From Theodoxus fluviatilis (lineage: Eukaryota > Mollusca > Gastropoda > Cycloneritida > Neritidae): DNA of 35,000 nucleotides. Of this stretch, positions 10,181-19,296 are shown one piece after another. A program made the translations under genes and the position numbers. The DNA lies in contig JAWQFJ010016671.1 in the NCBI GenBank assembly GCA_034096865.1, forward strand, positions 1 through 35,000. The letters are read 5' to 3'. The notes under the pieces are model-generated. The model was not told the origin of the DNA. It searched no databases and saw only the letters and a list, made by a program, of their open reading frames with translations. Each line of letters opens with the position of its first letter. Position 1 is the first letter of the stretch.

Positions 10181-10800
10181 TCAAAGAGTTATCCACCTCG
10201 CTGTAGGAAACAGTGCCATGAACGCATGTATTTATATCCTTCCCCAAGCTCATTACCCATATTTTCTTCATCTAGGGAGTCTTTTTGGTTGATTTAGCAG
10301 CGTGCGAACGTTTTCCAGTTTTGAAACGGGGCTAAGGCGCTTATGTGACATGTTCGTTTACGTTTTCATCGCTTTTTTGTTGAAAATATTAATACATAAA
10401 GCCCGCGTGCCCTGCCTTGCATCTCACTCAGACCTCTCTGTCTGATCTGGCAGGTATTTATTGCTGTTTCTGACATTTTCGCTTCGATTTTCCCCCAATA
10501 TAAGCACGACATTATGTCTCTTTGTGTTCTAATTTAACAAATGTAAAGGCACGCGTGCATACGCACTCAGACATCAACGAATGTATATGTATCTACTGAC
10601 ATGCATGAGTTTAAGTGTGCTCACATGTGCATAATGAACATACACGCACAGATAAAACATACCAACAGACACTTGACTTGTGGACTGGATGGCCTCTTGG
10701 TGTAGCATGGTCAGGACACATGGAAAGCGAAGAGCTGGTGACGGTGATGCTTTCTTCTCAATAGCAGTGACGTCACTGACGAGATTAAAGTGTTGATCCA
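10181..10800 (-). CDS. Two candidate exons of an unknown gene (partial)
   Basis: An internal exon at 10800-10663 lies between a good acceptor (TGCTTCCTTTCAG) and a donor (GTTG|GTATGT). It is open in one frame for 45 codons, beginning DQHFNLVSDVTAIEKKASPS and ending IQSTSQVSV, and leaves phase 1. A second acceptor (CTGTTTCCTACAG) ends at 10201. It supplies CG to complete Ala, then RWITL and TGA at 10183-10181. Upstream exons would lie beyond the transposon at 10896-12861, which would then sit in an intron. No known domain is recognised and the terminal exon is very short. A weaker alternative is that the internal exon is chance. Confidence 0.3.
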
Positions 10801-10930
10801 CTGAAAGGAAGCAGTGTTACGTTGCAACATTTTGTATTTGTGATCTGTTTGTTATCGTTGCGTGTTTGCGGGATCTTTACTTTTCTATATATATATGTCG
10901 TGGCTAAAAGTCGGAATTGCCTAAATCTGG

Positions 10931-11190
10931 GAATTAGGCAGCCTTTTGCCTAATCCCTGAAATAGGCAACAACGGTGCCTAATCTGTGAACTCAAAGTTT
11001 CTCGCCTGCCTATAACGCGAAATAGGCAGCCTAATACGCGAAATAGGCAGCCTAATACGCAAAATAGGCAAAAAGTGCCTATTTCACGAATTAGGCAAAA
11101 ACTGACATTGATGTTTCTTCATTAAGCCAAGAAAATGCGTGAATTGGGCTGCCTAATTCACAGATTAGCCAAGAATTGCCTGTTCCATTG
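10931..11190. repeat. Subterminal palindromic repeats of the TIR element
   Basis: About ten variants of GCCTAAT/CGCGAA/ATAGGC occur in both orientations, such as GCCTAATACGCGAAATAGGC, which can fold back on itself. Three copies in direct orientation near 11020-11070 have a 21-bp period. Clustered subterminal motifs of this kind are commonly transposase-binding sites; that role is inferred. The same cluster is not present at the right end. Confidence 0.75.
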
Positions 11191-11439
11191 CATTATTTGT
11201 AGTTTTGTAGTTTGCTTTCAGTTTCTTCTCTTTGCATTGTTGTTTGCAACTTTTTGACATTTTAATTTTTGGTTTGGTAAGTTTTTGCTCTGCTTTACAA
11301 GTGTGATGAAGTTTTGGGTGAGTATTGTTTTCGAATTATATCTTGATAGAGGCGATAAAATAAACAAACAAAAAACCACCACACACACACTCACACAAAA
11401 ATGACATGAAGAGCTTATGAAGAGGAGAGCGTGATACGT

Positions 11440-11953
11440 TTAAAAATCGAGATTTATTTTCAACATTATTTTTAAGGTGAGGCAAAAATAATATGACCAA
11501 AATCACACTGTACTCTCTCTCTCTCTCTCACTCTCTCTCTGTCTCTCTCTGTCTCTCTCTCTCTCTCTGTCTCTCTCTGTCTCTCTCTGTCTCTCTCTCT
11601 CTCTCCCTCCCTCTCTCTCTCTCAACTAAAGAGAAATATGAAAAAGCCTTAAATTTAAGGAATTATTTCTTCAAGGAAAAAAAAGAACAAATGTTACATT
11701 ACATTAAATATGAAAAAGCCTTAAATTTAAGGAATTATATCTTCAAGGAAAAATAAAGAACATATGTTACATTACATTAAATATGAAAAAGCCTTAAATT
11801 TAAGGAATTATTTATTCAAGGAAAAATAAAGAACAAATGTTACATTACATTAAATATGAAAAAGCCGTAATGCGTGATACGTTAAAAAATCAAGATTTAT
11901 TTTCAATATTATTTTTAAGGTGAGGCAAAAATAATAAGGACCAAAATCACACT

Positions 11954-12039
<86 letters not shown>

Positions 12040-12132
12040 TCTCCCCCTTTCTCTCCCTCTCCCTCTCTCTCCCCCTCCCTCTCTATCCCTCTCTCTCCCT
12101 CTCTCTCTCTTTCTCCCTCTCTCTCTCTCTAC

Positions 12133-12177
<45 letters not shown>

Positions 12178-12380
12178 CCGAAAGAGAAATATGAAAAAGC
12201 CTTAAATTTAAGGAATTATTTCTTCAAGGAAAAAATATAACAAATGTTACATTACATTAAATATAAAAAAGCCTTAAATTTAAGGAATTATATCTTCAAG
12301 AAAAAATAAAGAACAAATGTTACATTACATTAAAAATGAAAAAGCCTTAAATTTAAGGAATTATTTCTTCAAGAAAAAAT
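11440..12380. repeat. Duplicated block: leader, (CT)n tract, three 72-bp repeats
   Basis: A compound unit occurs twice, at about 11440-11860 and 11870-12380. Each begins with ATCGAGATTTATTTTCAACA or its variant and ACCAAAATCACACTGT. This leads into a (CT)n tract (11512-11625; 11954-12175), then about three copies of a 72-73-bp unit (starting near 11634, 11707, 11780; and 12187, 12259, 12332). Each 72-bp unit contains the 14-bp palindrome CCTTAAATTTAAGG. The frames over the CT runs are not coding. Confidence 0.88.
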
Positions 12381-12431
12381 AATGTCACATCGACCATGTC
12401 AGGACTAATGTGAAAACGTGAAAGTGGAAAA

Positions 12432-12477
12432 ACCCACAAAACAAGACCCCCCCCCAAAAAAAAAAAAAAAAAACCCA
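12432..12477. repeat. Poly-C/poly-A homopolymer tract
   Basis: Ten or so C residues followed by about 18 A residues and a short CCC inside the TIR element. Such runs are prone to length and assembly error. Confidence 0.85.
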
Positions 12478-12480
12478 ACC

Positions 12481-12823
12481 TTAATCATGCTTATTTTTGC
12501 AGGCATTACTCAGTGGGTGGCAGTGGCTGTGGCACAATGTGTTGTTTTTTTATGCATTTGCAACGTCTAGGTTTGCACTGTACTAAACAAGAACATTTTG
12601 AAAAGCCTTGCCCACCATGCTTTGAATGCAAGGCAGCAATTTGTCTGAAAGAGAGAACTTGTGTCTCATCATCATCATCATCATCATCATCGTCGTCATT
12701 GTCATCATCATCATCAACATCGCCATCATCACCATCAACATCATTATCATCATCAACATAATCGTCGTCGTCGTCATCATCATTAGCCTTCTCCTCATCG
12801 CCATCGTTAGTGGTTATTATCAC
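12481..12823 (-). pseudogene. Relic C-terminus with CXC-type cysteine-rich domain
   Basis: The minus strand reads an acidic stretch encoded by a (GAT/GAC)n repeat, then LSFRQIAALHSKHGGQGFSK, then a cysteine cluster (CSCLVQCKPRRCKCIKK). The frame breaks in a run of A residues (plus strand T-run near 12545-12552). In a shifted frame the pattern continues NNTLCHSHCHPLSNACKNKH to TAA at 12483-12481. Across the break the spacing is C-x-C-x4-C-x4-C-x-C, then C-x3-C-H-x6-C. Tails with GGQGF followed by such clusters occur at the ends of integrase- or transposase-derived proteins in invertebrates; this is recalled and not checked. The Asp-rich run is a trinucleotide expansion. No upstream catalytic domain remains, so this is a fossil of the element's protein. 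Confidence 0.6.
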
Positions 12824-12974
12824 ATCCCAGATTTAGGCAATTCCGACTTTTAGCCACGACATATATATATATAAAATAAAGGACCTCACTGATTTGAATA
12901 AACACTATCTTAATGTTTAATTCTTTTTAACCCTTGAAAAAGCGGTATCGAAGATAATTGCAAATCATCATACA

Positions 12975-13786
12975 CCTGGGGCCGTGCGCACAGAACGGCT
13001 ACATTGAAGTCCTGCTTAATTCCTCAGTAGCCTCAGCCAAGCACTTCCTCAGCGCTCAGCTCAAATGGTGTGCATGAAACAGAATAACTGTTAACTTGTT
13101 TAAGTCAGACGCCAGAGGATATTTTCCGTCTTAACGTCACGGCCTGTCGAAAACGAGCTATCCAATGGCAAGTAAGGGATTCCCGCGTAAACCAAAAAGA
13201 CTGTACATGTTTTGCTTCAGGAAAGGGAATCACCGTTGAAAAGTCAATGCAAACAATGCCACCGATGACCGCTAGGAAGCAACAAGAGAAGCGTGAAATC
13301 GAAAGGCAAGCGTCAATTGCACAAGCTGTGGCAGATACCATTACATTCTTGGAAGAGGATGATCAATTCGGCAACGATCTCAGCCCAATTACTGCACCCG
13401 AATATCAAAGAATGTCTTTGCGGGGAAATGTAAATCGCGCATTCAAATCGTATTATTGTAAGCATCTAACAGACAATATATCTTGCCAGTCAATTTACAC
13501 CACTAATGTGTCCTAAATACTATACAATTTCATGTCAAACTTTCGAGTCGAAAGTCGCCTCGTCGCCATTAAAATTTGATGCAGTCGCTGCAGAGTTAGC
13601 TCCCTTGAATTAGGTTCGACTTACAGAAAATCGAGGAAGGGTAGAACGTGGCTTAACTTTCAGCACGGTTTTGTTGACTTAGTGAAGTTGAGGCCTCCCA
13701 TACACACTGTTTTGAGATTTGTTGAGCTAAGCAGGTGACCTCGATCGTAAGTCTGACAAAAGTTTTCCTCTACACACGGCCCCAGG
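12975..13786. mobile_element. Possible TIR element with GGGGCCGTG ends
   Basis: The left end CCTGGGGCCGTGCGCA (12975) matches the reverse complement of the right end CCTGGGGCCGTGTGTA (to 13786), with two mismatches over 16 bp. Similarity does not clearly extend inward. No target duplication is certain. A candidate exon lies inside. The class is unresolved; GC-rich GGGGCC ends occur in several superfamilies. Confidence 0.45.
13247..13457 (+). CDS. Candidate 5' exon, unknown (perhaps transposon-encoded)
   Basis: An ATG at 13247 opens a frame of 70 codons with protein-like composition: a basic, Gln/Glu-rich start (MTARKQQEKREIERQAS), an acidic middle (FLEEDDQFGNDL) and RGNVNRAFKSYY. It ends at a good donor (TATT|GTAAGC) in phase 1. 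Without splicing the frame closes at 13516. No second exon was found before the right TIR at 13786. No domain is recognised. Its position between inverted repeats suggests it belongs to the element, but a host exon cannot be excluded. Confidence 0.25.
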
Positions 13787-13933
13787 AATAACAGAAACAT
13801 GCAATGAAGATCGTGCTTTTTAATATTGTTCCATAATCCTGCTTTTTATTCACATTCTGAATCTCGTTGTGGATCATTAAGAGGCCAAAGACGTCCCTGC
13901 AGACGGCCATATACAATGACTAGATGGTTTACC

Positions 13934-14050
13934 CGTCTCCACCTTTTCCCGACTCCACGTTTTCAAGTCTCCACCTTTTCCCATGTCCACCTTTTCCAGT
14001 GTCCACCTTTTCCCGTCTCCACCTTTTCCCGTCTCCACCTTTTCCATTTC
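13934..14050. repeat. 15-bp pyrimidine-rich tandem repeat
   Basis: Seven or eight variants of GTCTCCACCTTTTCCC in tandem, period 14-16 bp. Confidence 0.85.
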
Positions 14051-14052
14051 CC

Positions 14053-14232
14053 TCTCCCCCTAAATAACCGTACCGTAGATACTTTCCCACCCCAAACCCA
14101 CCCACCCCGGCCTCACCCCCCCCCCCCCTGGTCTCACCCTCCCGGTCTCAAACACCCCCCGGCATCACCTCCCCCGGCATCAACACCCCCCCCCCCCTAA
14201 ATAACCGTACCATACATACTTCCCCACCCCCA
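14053..14232. repeat. C-rich tract bounded by a direct repeat
   Basis: CCCCCTAAATAACCGTACC occurs at about 14056 and again at about 14193, each followed by a similar TACTTYCCCACCCC. Between them is C-rich sequence with several runs of eight or nine C. Confidence 0.8.
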
Positions 14233-14299
14233 CCCCCTCACATTCACCAAACATCAACGAGTGATGAGATGAGCGAGCTCGGACCCGTAAAACCTCCTG

Positions 14300-14610
14300 C
14301 AGCATTAACCACACGTTGGAGCCAAGATTCCTCCCTTTACTCTCTCATGAAACACACTTTGGAGCCAAGTTGCCTCCCTTTGCCATCAACAGTCCCATGA
14401 CTAAAAAGTTCCAGAGGGAATATCTCCAGAATGGTTGGAGGTACGCTTTCCAAAACGTAACGACTACCCCCATCCAGTCACGGGGGAGCGACATGCCAAA
14501 TTTTGCGGAGATCCATGCACAGGCGGCCAAATGCATAGAGCGGATGGACAGACGGACATATATCCGGATAGACAGAAACCGTTTGGGTTTTATATATATA
14601 GATATTACTA
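14300..14610. repeat. Probable interspersed repeat ending GACGGACA…TATATATAGAT
   Basis: A non-coding block with two copies of TTGGAGCCAAG, each followed by a near-identical CCTCCCTTT stretch (about 46 bp apart). It ends in GGACAGACGGACATATATCC and a TATATATATAGATAT tail. The (GACGGACA)-then-TATA ending resembles the ends of dispersed repeats in mollusc-like genomes, such as those ending at 28457 and 30180 here. No second copy of the body lies in this window, so the call is inference. Confidence 0.35.
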
Positions 14611-14967
14611 AACGTTTGTTCCTTCAAACAAAGATACTTGCATTTTGGACATTAGTTCCCCAGACCACTAATCATGATATAGAAAACGAGGCACACATAC
14701 CATAATTTCTGTCTGTAGTCCCTTGAAAACGCATAGGTAGCAAGCTCCGGATTCCAGCCAAACTTCAGCGTTCTCGTCGAGTGTCCCATTAGAGTAGCAG
14801 ACTGGCGAATCTGTACAAGTGACATATACTTTTTTTATTTATCTCATAATTACAATGGTCTTGTTCACTAAGAGATTCTTTAACTTCAATATCAGTTACG
14901 ATGGGAACCCTGTTAAAACCCCACTGAGGACATACATGCATTAATATCAACCTCTACTTCTTACTCA

Positions 14968-16398
14968 GCATGACCTTGCTGGGATGGCTGATGAGGCTGA
15001 TTGTGCGGTAGTTCTGGCACATTTGCAGGTTTCCTTTCTTGGGCAATGTAATCACTAGGGACTGTGTCCATGGGGTTGGCCAAACTCCCGTCTGCCAGAT
15101 CTTATTGCAGATCTTTGTGAGTGCATCGATCGTTGCGTCGCCTCCTGCCTGGATGAGTTCCCCTGGAATGTTGTCAATCCCAGCTGACTTCCCTTTCTTG
15201 AGGGACTTAACCGCTGTCTCTACTTCTTCTCGAGTAGTTGTCTTCCTCGGTAGTCTGAGGACAGTTCAGTACTTTATGATCTCCTTTGGTGTCATAGTTG
15301 TACAGCTCAGAGCAGTACTCAGTCCAGCGTTTCATGATTTCGCGGTCTTCTGTGAGACAAATCCCGCTTTGTCTTGTATGGTGTTGACCCACCCTTGTTT
15401 TGTCGCTGTAAGGTCTTTGACTATCTGGTATGCTTTCTTGGTGTTATTCTTCTGGAGGTTCTCCTCAACTGCATCACATTGCTGTTTGATCCACTCCTCC
15501 TTGGCACTCTTCATGGCCTTCTTGACCCTGTTGTTGGCCTCTCTGTACTTACTTGCTCCATCTGCTGTACCCTTATTTTTCTTCAGTTCCCTTCTCTCAT
15601 CGCACATGTTCAAAATTTCTGCAGTGACCCATGGTTTCTTTGTTGGGTGGTGTTTTCCTAATAACTGCCCGGCTGTCTCTATCACTGCCTCATTGAAGAT
15701 GTTGGTCACTGTGTCGAGGCCCTCTTCGTCACCCAGAACTAAAAGCGGTGCAAACTTCCCTCCAATCATCGCTTTGAAGGACTTATCAACCTCAGGGTGT
15801 TTCAACCTTTCGAGGTCAAATATAAGCCTGGTACCTTTCTGCTTGCTGATTTTTTAAGGCTCAGGCGGAAGTTCATCATCAGCAAGTCGTGGTCGCTTCC
15901 AATGTCTGCTCCTGGAAAGCTTCGTGTCTTTGCGATGTTAATGCTGGACTTGAAGCGCTTCTTCACTAAGATGTAATCAATTTGACTGTGGTGCTGTCCA
16001 TTTGTGTGGTGCCAAGTCCACCGTCGGGACGTCTTGTGCGGGCCAAGAGTGTTTGCCAGTATAAGGTCATTGTAGCTGGCGAACTCCAGGAGTCTCAGAC
16101 CTCTGTCGTTGGTATATGTGTTGCTGCACTGTCCACAAACGTCATGCCAATCGTTTTTGCGTCGCTTCCCACTTTGGCATTCCAGTCTCCCTGCACGACC
16201 AGGATGTCTTTTTTTGGTACTTGATCCAGGACCTCTGGCAGCTCGTTGTAAAATGCCTCTATTTCCTCATCTGAGTAGTCTGTGGTTGGAGCGTACACCT
16301 GCACGATGGTGATGTTGAATGGCTTTGCTCGAATGGTGATGATTCGACTCCAGACTGGTCGGCAGCCCATAACACAAGATGTTATTCCTCTGTGGTCA
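14968..16398 (-). pseudogene. LINE endonuclease and RT N-terminus (inverted segment)
   Basis: Reading on the minus strand from 16398, a frame gives GITSCVMGCRPVWSRIITIR, then VQVYAPTTD and VVQGDWNAKVGSDA, parts of the APE-type endonuclease. It stops at a TGA near 16095. In another frame the domain continues with RRWTWHHTNGQHHSQIDYIL and GADIGSDHDLLMMNFRL, carrying the SDH catalytic motif. A linker follows from 15805 to 15332 (KKPWVTAEILNMCDERRELK). The RT finger region is at about 15230-14968 (KKGKSAGIDNIPGEL, then CQNYRTISLISHPSKVM). Several frameshifts show it is dead. The first endonuclease residues are missing through 5' truncation. Confidence 0.85.
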
Positions 16399-17658
16399 CA
16401 CTGAAAGTACTGCTGAACAGATCAAAACCTCAGGCAGAAAAAATCACTGCTGAAGAGCAGGCAGGTTTCAGACCAGGTAGGAGCACCACCGAACAGATCT
16501 TCAATCTGAAAATCCTCTGCGAGAAACATCTACAACACCGACAAGATCTGTACCATGTCTTTATAGACTTTAAGAAAGCATTTGACAGAGTCTGGCATGC
16601 TGCGCTGTGAGCCACAATGAGAAGCTACAAAATCAGTTCCAAGATCATCAAAGTCGTCGAACATCTCTGACAGAGCGACCAGCGCAGTCCTGTTCAATGG
16701 TACCACAGGCGAATGGTTCAGGACAACGGTCGGAGTCAGACAGGGCTGTCTACTCTCCCCCACACTCTTCAACCTCTTCCTCGAAAGGATAATGACTGAT
16801 GCCCTAGCAGACCACGAAGGATCAATCAGCATCTGTGGCAGAAAGATCACCAACTTACGTTTGCTGATGACATTGATGGATTAACAGGAAGTGAAGAGGA
16901 GCTGATATATTCTTGTCGAGCACCTGGACAAGACCTCACAGGCATATGGCATGGAGCTCAGCGCAGGGAGGACCAAGGTGATGAGGAACAACTCTTGGGG
17001 CTTCAAAATGGAAATCAAAGTGAAGGGTCAAAAACTGGAAGCTGTGAACAACTTCAAATACGTGGGATCTATTGTGACTGATGAAGGGTCCAAACCAGAG
17101 ATACTGTCCAGGATAGCACAAACATCAGCAGCATTGGCAAAGTTGAAGCCAATATGGCGTGACAGAAATATCACTCTCGCGTCGAAGATCAGGCTCATGC
17201 GCACGCTGGCCATATCCGTATTCTTGTATGCATGCGAGTCCTGGACACTCACATCTGAACTACAGAGACGGATACAAGCCCTGGAAATGAGATGCTACCG
17301 CAAGATTCTGAACATCTCATATAAAGACCATGTCACGAATGAGGAAGTCAGCAACAGGATCAGGAGAGCAATTGGACAGTACGAAGACCTGCTCTCAATC
17401 GTGAAAAGCAGAAAGCTGAAGTGGTACGGTCACGTGTCAAGAGGCAGTGGGCTGGCCAAGACCATCCTGCAAGGTACCGTACCAGGTGGGAGAAGGAGAG
17501 GCAGGCAGAGAAAGAGGTGGGAAGACAACATCAAAGAGTGGACAGGCTTGACCTTTGCTGACTCACAGCGAGCCACAGAGGATAGAGATCGATGGAGGAA
17601 GATTGTCCGAAAGTCATCAGTGGTGCCTCAACAACCCATCTCAGGGTTAAGAGACTGA
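16399..17658 (+). pseudogene. LINE reverse transcriptase and C-terminus (forward segment)
   Basis: The segment opens with LKVLLNRSKPQAEKITAEEQ and AGFRPGRSTTEQIF, then palm motif A (FIDFKKAFDRVWH). A stop at 16608-16610 replaces the expected Trp (TGA for TGG). A frameshift near 16670 follows, then motif B (GVRQGCLLSPTLFN). A one-base loss near 16860 puts the catalytic FADD box in another frame. From 16951 the rest is open for 235 codons to TGA at 17656-17658 and includes NNFKYVGSIVTDEGSKPEIL, ACESWTLTSELQ and NISYKDHVTNEEV, typical of the C-terminal region of such polyproteins. It is non-functional because of the stop and frameshifts. Confidence 0.88.
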
Positions 17659-17689
17659 ACTGAACTGAACTGAACTTCTTACTCACTCA

Positions 17690-17810
17690 CTCTCCCATCC
17701 ATGCATCCATCACTCATCCGTTCATTCATCCATTCATATATCCATCCATCCATCCATCCATCATTTCCCTTATACATTCATCCATCCATCCATCCTTTCA
17801 TCTATCTAAT
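17690..17810. repeat. (CATC)n / (ATCC)n microsatellite
   Basis: Imperfect tetranucleotide array (CATCCATCCATCCATCCATC near 17741) directly after the LINE target duplication. Confidence 0.9.
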
Positions 17811-17894
17811 CCAATTGATGGGTGTCTGGATATAACTAATATTTGCTTCTCTCAGCCAGGGTTGGAGTGTCGTCACTGCAAATGGTATTACGTG

Positions 17895-18727
17895 GAAAAG
17901 TGGTGGCGAGAGAACATATAGTCTGTGCCAATGTGTCTACAGTGTGAAACAGTGTTGGCGAGAGAACATATAGTATGTGCCAATGTGTCTACAGCGTGGA
18001 AAGGTGGTGGCGAGAGAACATATTGTCTGTGCCAATGTGTACAGTGTGAAACAGTGGTGGCGAGAGAACATATAGTCTGTGCCAATGTGTCTACAGTGTG
18101 GAAAAGTGGTGGCGAGAGAACATATAGTCTGTGCCAATGTGTCTACAGTGTGAAACAGTGGTGGCGAGAGAACATATAGTCTGTGCCAATGTGTCTACAG
18201 TGTGAAACAGTGGTGGCGAGAGAACATTATAGTCTGTGCCAATGTGTCTACAGAGTGAAACAGTGGTGGCGAGAGAACATATAGTCTGTGCCAATGTGTC
18301 TACAGTGTGGAAAAGTGGTGGCGAGAGAAAAATACAGTCTGTGCCAATGTGTCTACAGTGTGGAAAAGTGGTGGCGAGAGAACATATAGTCTGTGCCAAT
18401 GTGTACAGTGTGAAACAGTGGTGGCGAGAGAACATATATAGTCTCTGCCAATATGTCTACAGTGTGAAACAGTGGTGGCGAGAGAACATATAGTCTGTGC
18501 CAGTGTGTCTACAGCGTGGAAAGGTGGTGGCGAGAGAACATTATAGTCTGTGCCAATGTGTCTACAGTGTGGAAAGGTGGTGGCGAGAGAACATTATAGT
18601 CTGTGCCAATGTGTCTACAGTGTGGAAAGGTGGTGGCGAGAGAACATATAGTCTGTGCCAATGTGTCTACAGTGTGGAAAGGTGGTGGCGAGAGAACATA
18701 TAGTCTGTGCCAATGTGTCTACAGTGA
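17895..18727. repeat. 52-bp minisatellite, about 16 copies
   Basis: Unit of about 52 bp containing GTGGTGGCGAGAGAACATAT, then AGTCTGTGCCAATGTGTCTA and CAGTGTG(A/G)AA. Spacings of GTGGCGAG are 50-52 bp. Copies are highly similar, with single-base and short-length variants (ACATATAG, ACATTATAG, ACATATATAG). The open frames over it are artefacts. Confidence 0.95.
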
Positions 18728-18729
18728 AC

Positions 18730-19296
18730 AACTGTATAAGAGGATGTAGTATCAGTCACATTTTTATAATATTATGACGGCGTTGTTATTTCATGTCATG
18801 ATATCACTAATCTGCCTCGTATTGAGCACACAAAGAACGTTATTAAGGAGACCCCTCAGAAATCACCTAATGTGCAAAAAATTGAAATAATTCAAGTGTT
18901 CACACAATAAATGCCTGTAATCAATCACATTAAGATGATGATGATGATGGCGATGACTACGACGATGACTTCCTCCATAGAGGCTCGTAGACAAGCATCA
19001 CTTCCATAACAACTCCAGCGGCCAGCTGCACGAATCGGCAAATCATCCTATCACACTAAAAGTATAAGTACAATGATCCATTATGCTTCGAAATAAAACC
19101 AGAAGAACTTTCTTCATAAGGTGTTCATGTAAATGAGTGGAAATGAACTATGCCATGACAAAAAATGTTTTTCCACAAACGAAAAGGACACATGTCAATA
19201 GCTCCCAGATTATAAAAGGATATTTGGCTGACACGACAGACGTGCACAACCTTAGCAACACTGCAGAGTACCACACCAGATATCACAGTACAGTGT
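18730..19296. other. Unassigned unique sequence
   Basis: Contains a short (GAT)n run near 18933-18970 (AAGATGATGATGATGATGGC). No supported exon. Confidence 0.45.

Larger units (their letters stand above)
10896..12861 (-). mobile_element. TIR DNA transposon, deletion derivative (Ginger-like?)
   Basis: The ends are perfect 37-bp inverted repeats at 10896-10932 and 12825-12861, beginning TGTCGTGGCTAAAAGTCGGA. They are embedded in TA-repeat flanks (TATA on both sides), compatible with a short target duplication such as TATA. Next to the left TIR is a cluster of hairpin-like subterminal motifs. The interior holds microsatellites, a duplicated block and a relic coding tail on the minus strand. TIRs starting TGT, a possible 4-bp duplication and a cysteine-rich tail fit Ginger-type (integrase-derived) elements as I recall them. 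The superfamily remains tentative because the catalytic core is gone. Confidence 0.75.
14968..17673 (+). mobile_element. 5'-truncated non-LTR retrotransposon with inverted 5' half
   Basis: The insertion is bounded by a perfect 12-bp direct repeat ACTTCTTACTCA at 14956-14967 and 17674-17685, read as the target-site duplication. The 3' part (about 16399-17673) is in plus orientation and ends in a (TGAAC)n tail. The 5' part (14968 to about 16398) lies in minus orientation. On the minus strand it runs from the endonuclease (near 16398) to the start of the reverse transcriptase (near 14968). The inverted part stops at ISHPSKVM and the plus part resumes at LKVLLNRSKPQAEK, so the halves are contiguous in the parent element. 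A compact endonuclease plus RT with a simple-repeat tail fits RTE-like elements; the clade is not proven. Confidence 0.9.

Noticed and set aside
12513..12853. Plus-strand Cys/Ser-rich or Ile-rich open frames
   Set aside because: Antisense to the cysteine-rich tail and to the (GAT)n expansion; the minus strand shows the family-like spacing.
15039..15857. Plus-strand open frame of 272 codons
   Set aside because: It is antisense to the inverted LINE segment, whose minus-strand reading has clear endonuclease and RT motifs.
17895..18727. CRISPR-like array
   Set aside because: The whole 52-bp period is conserved with no unique spacers, and the context is eukaryotic; it is a minisatellite.
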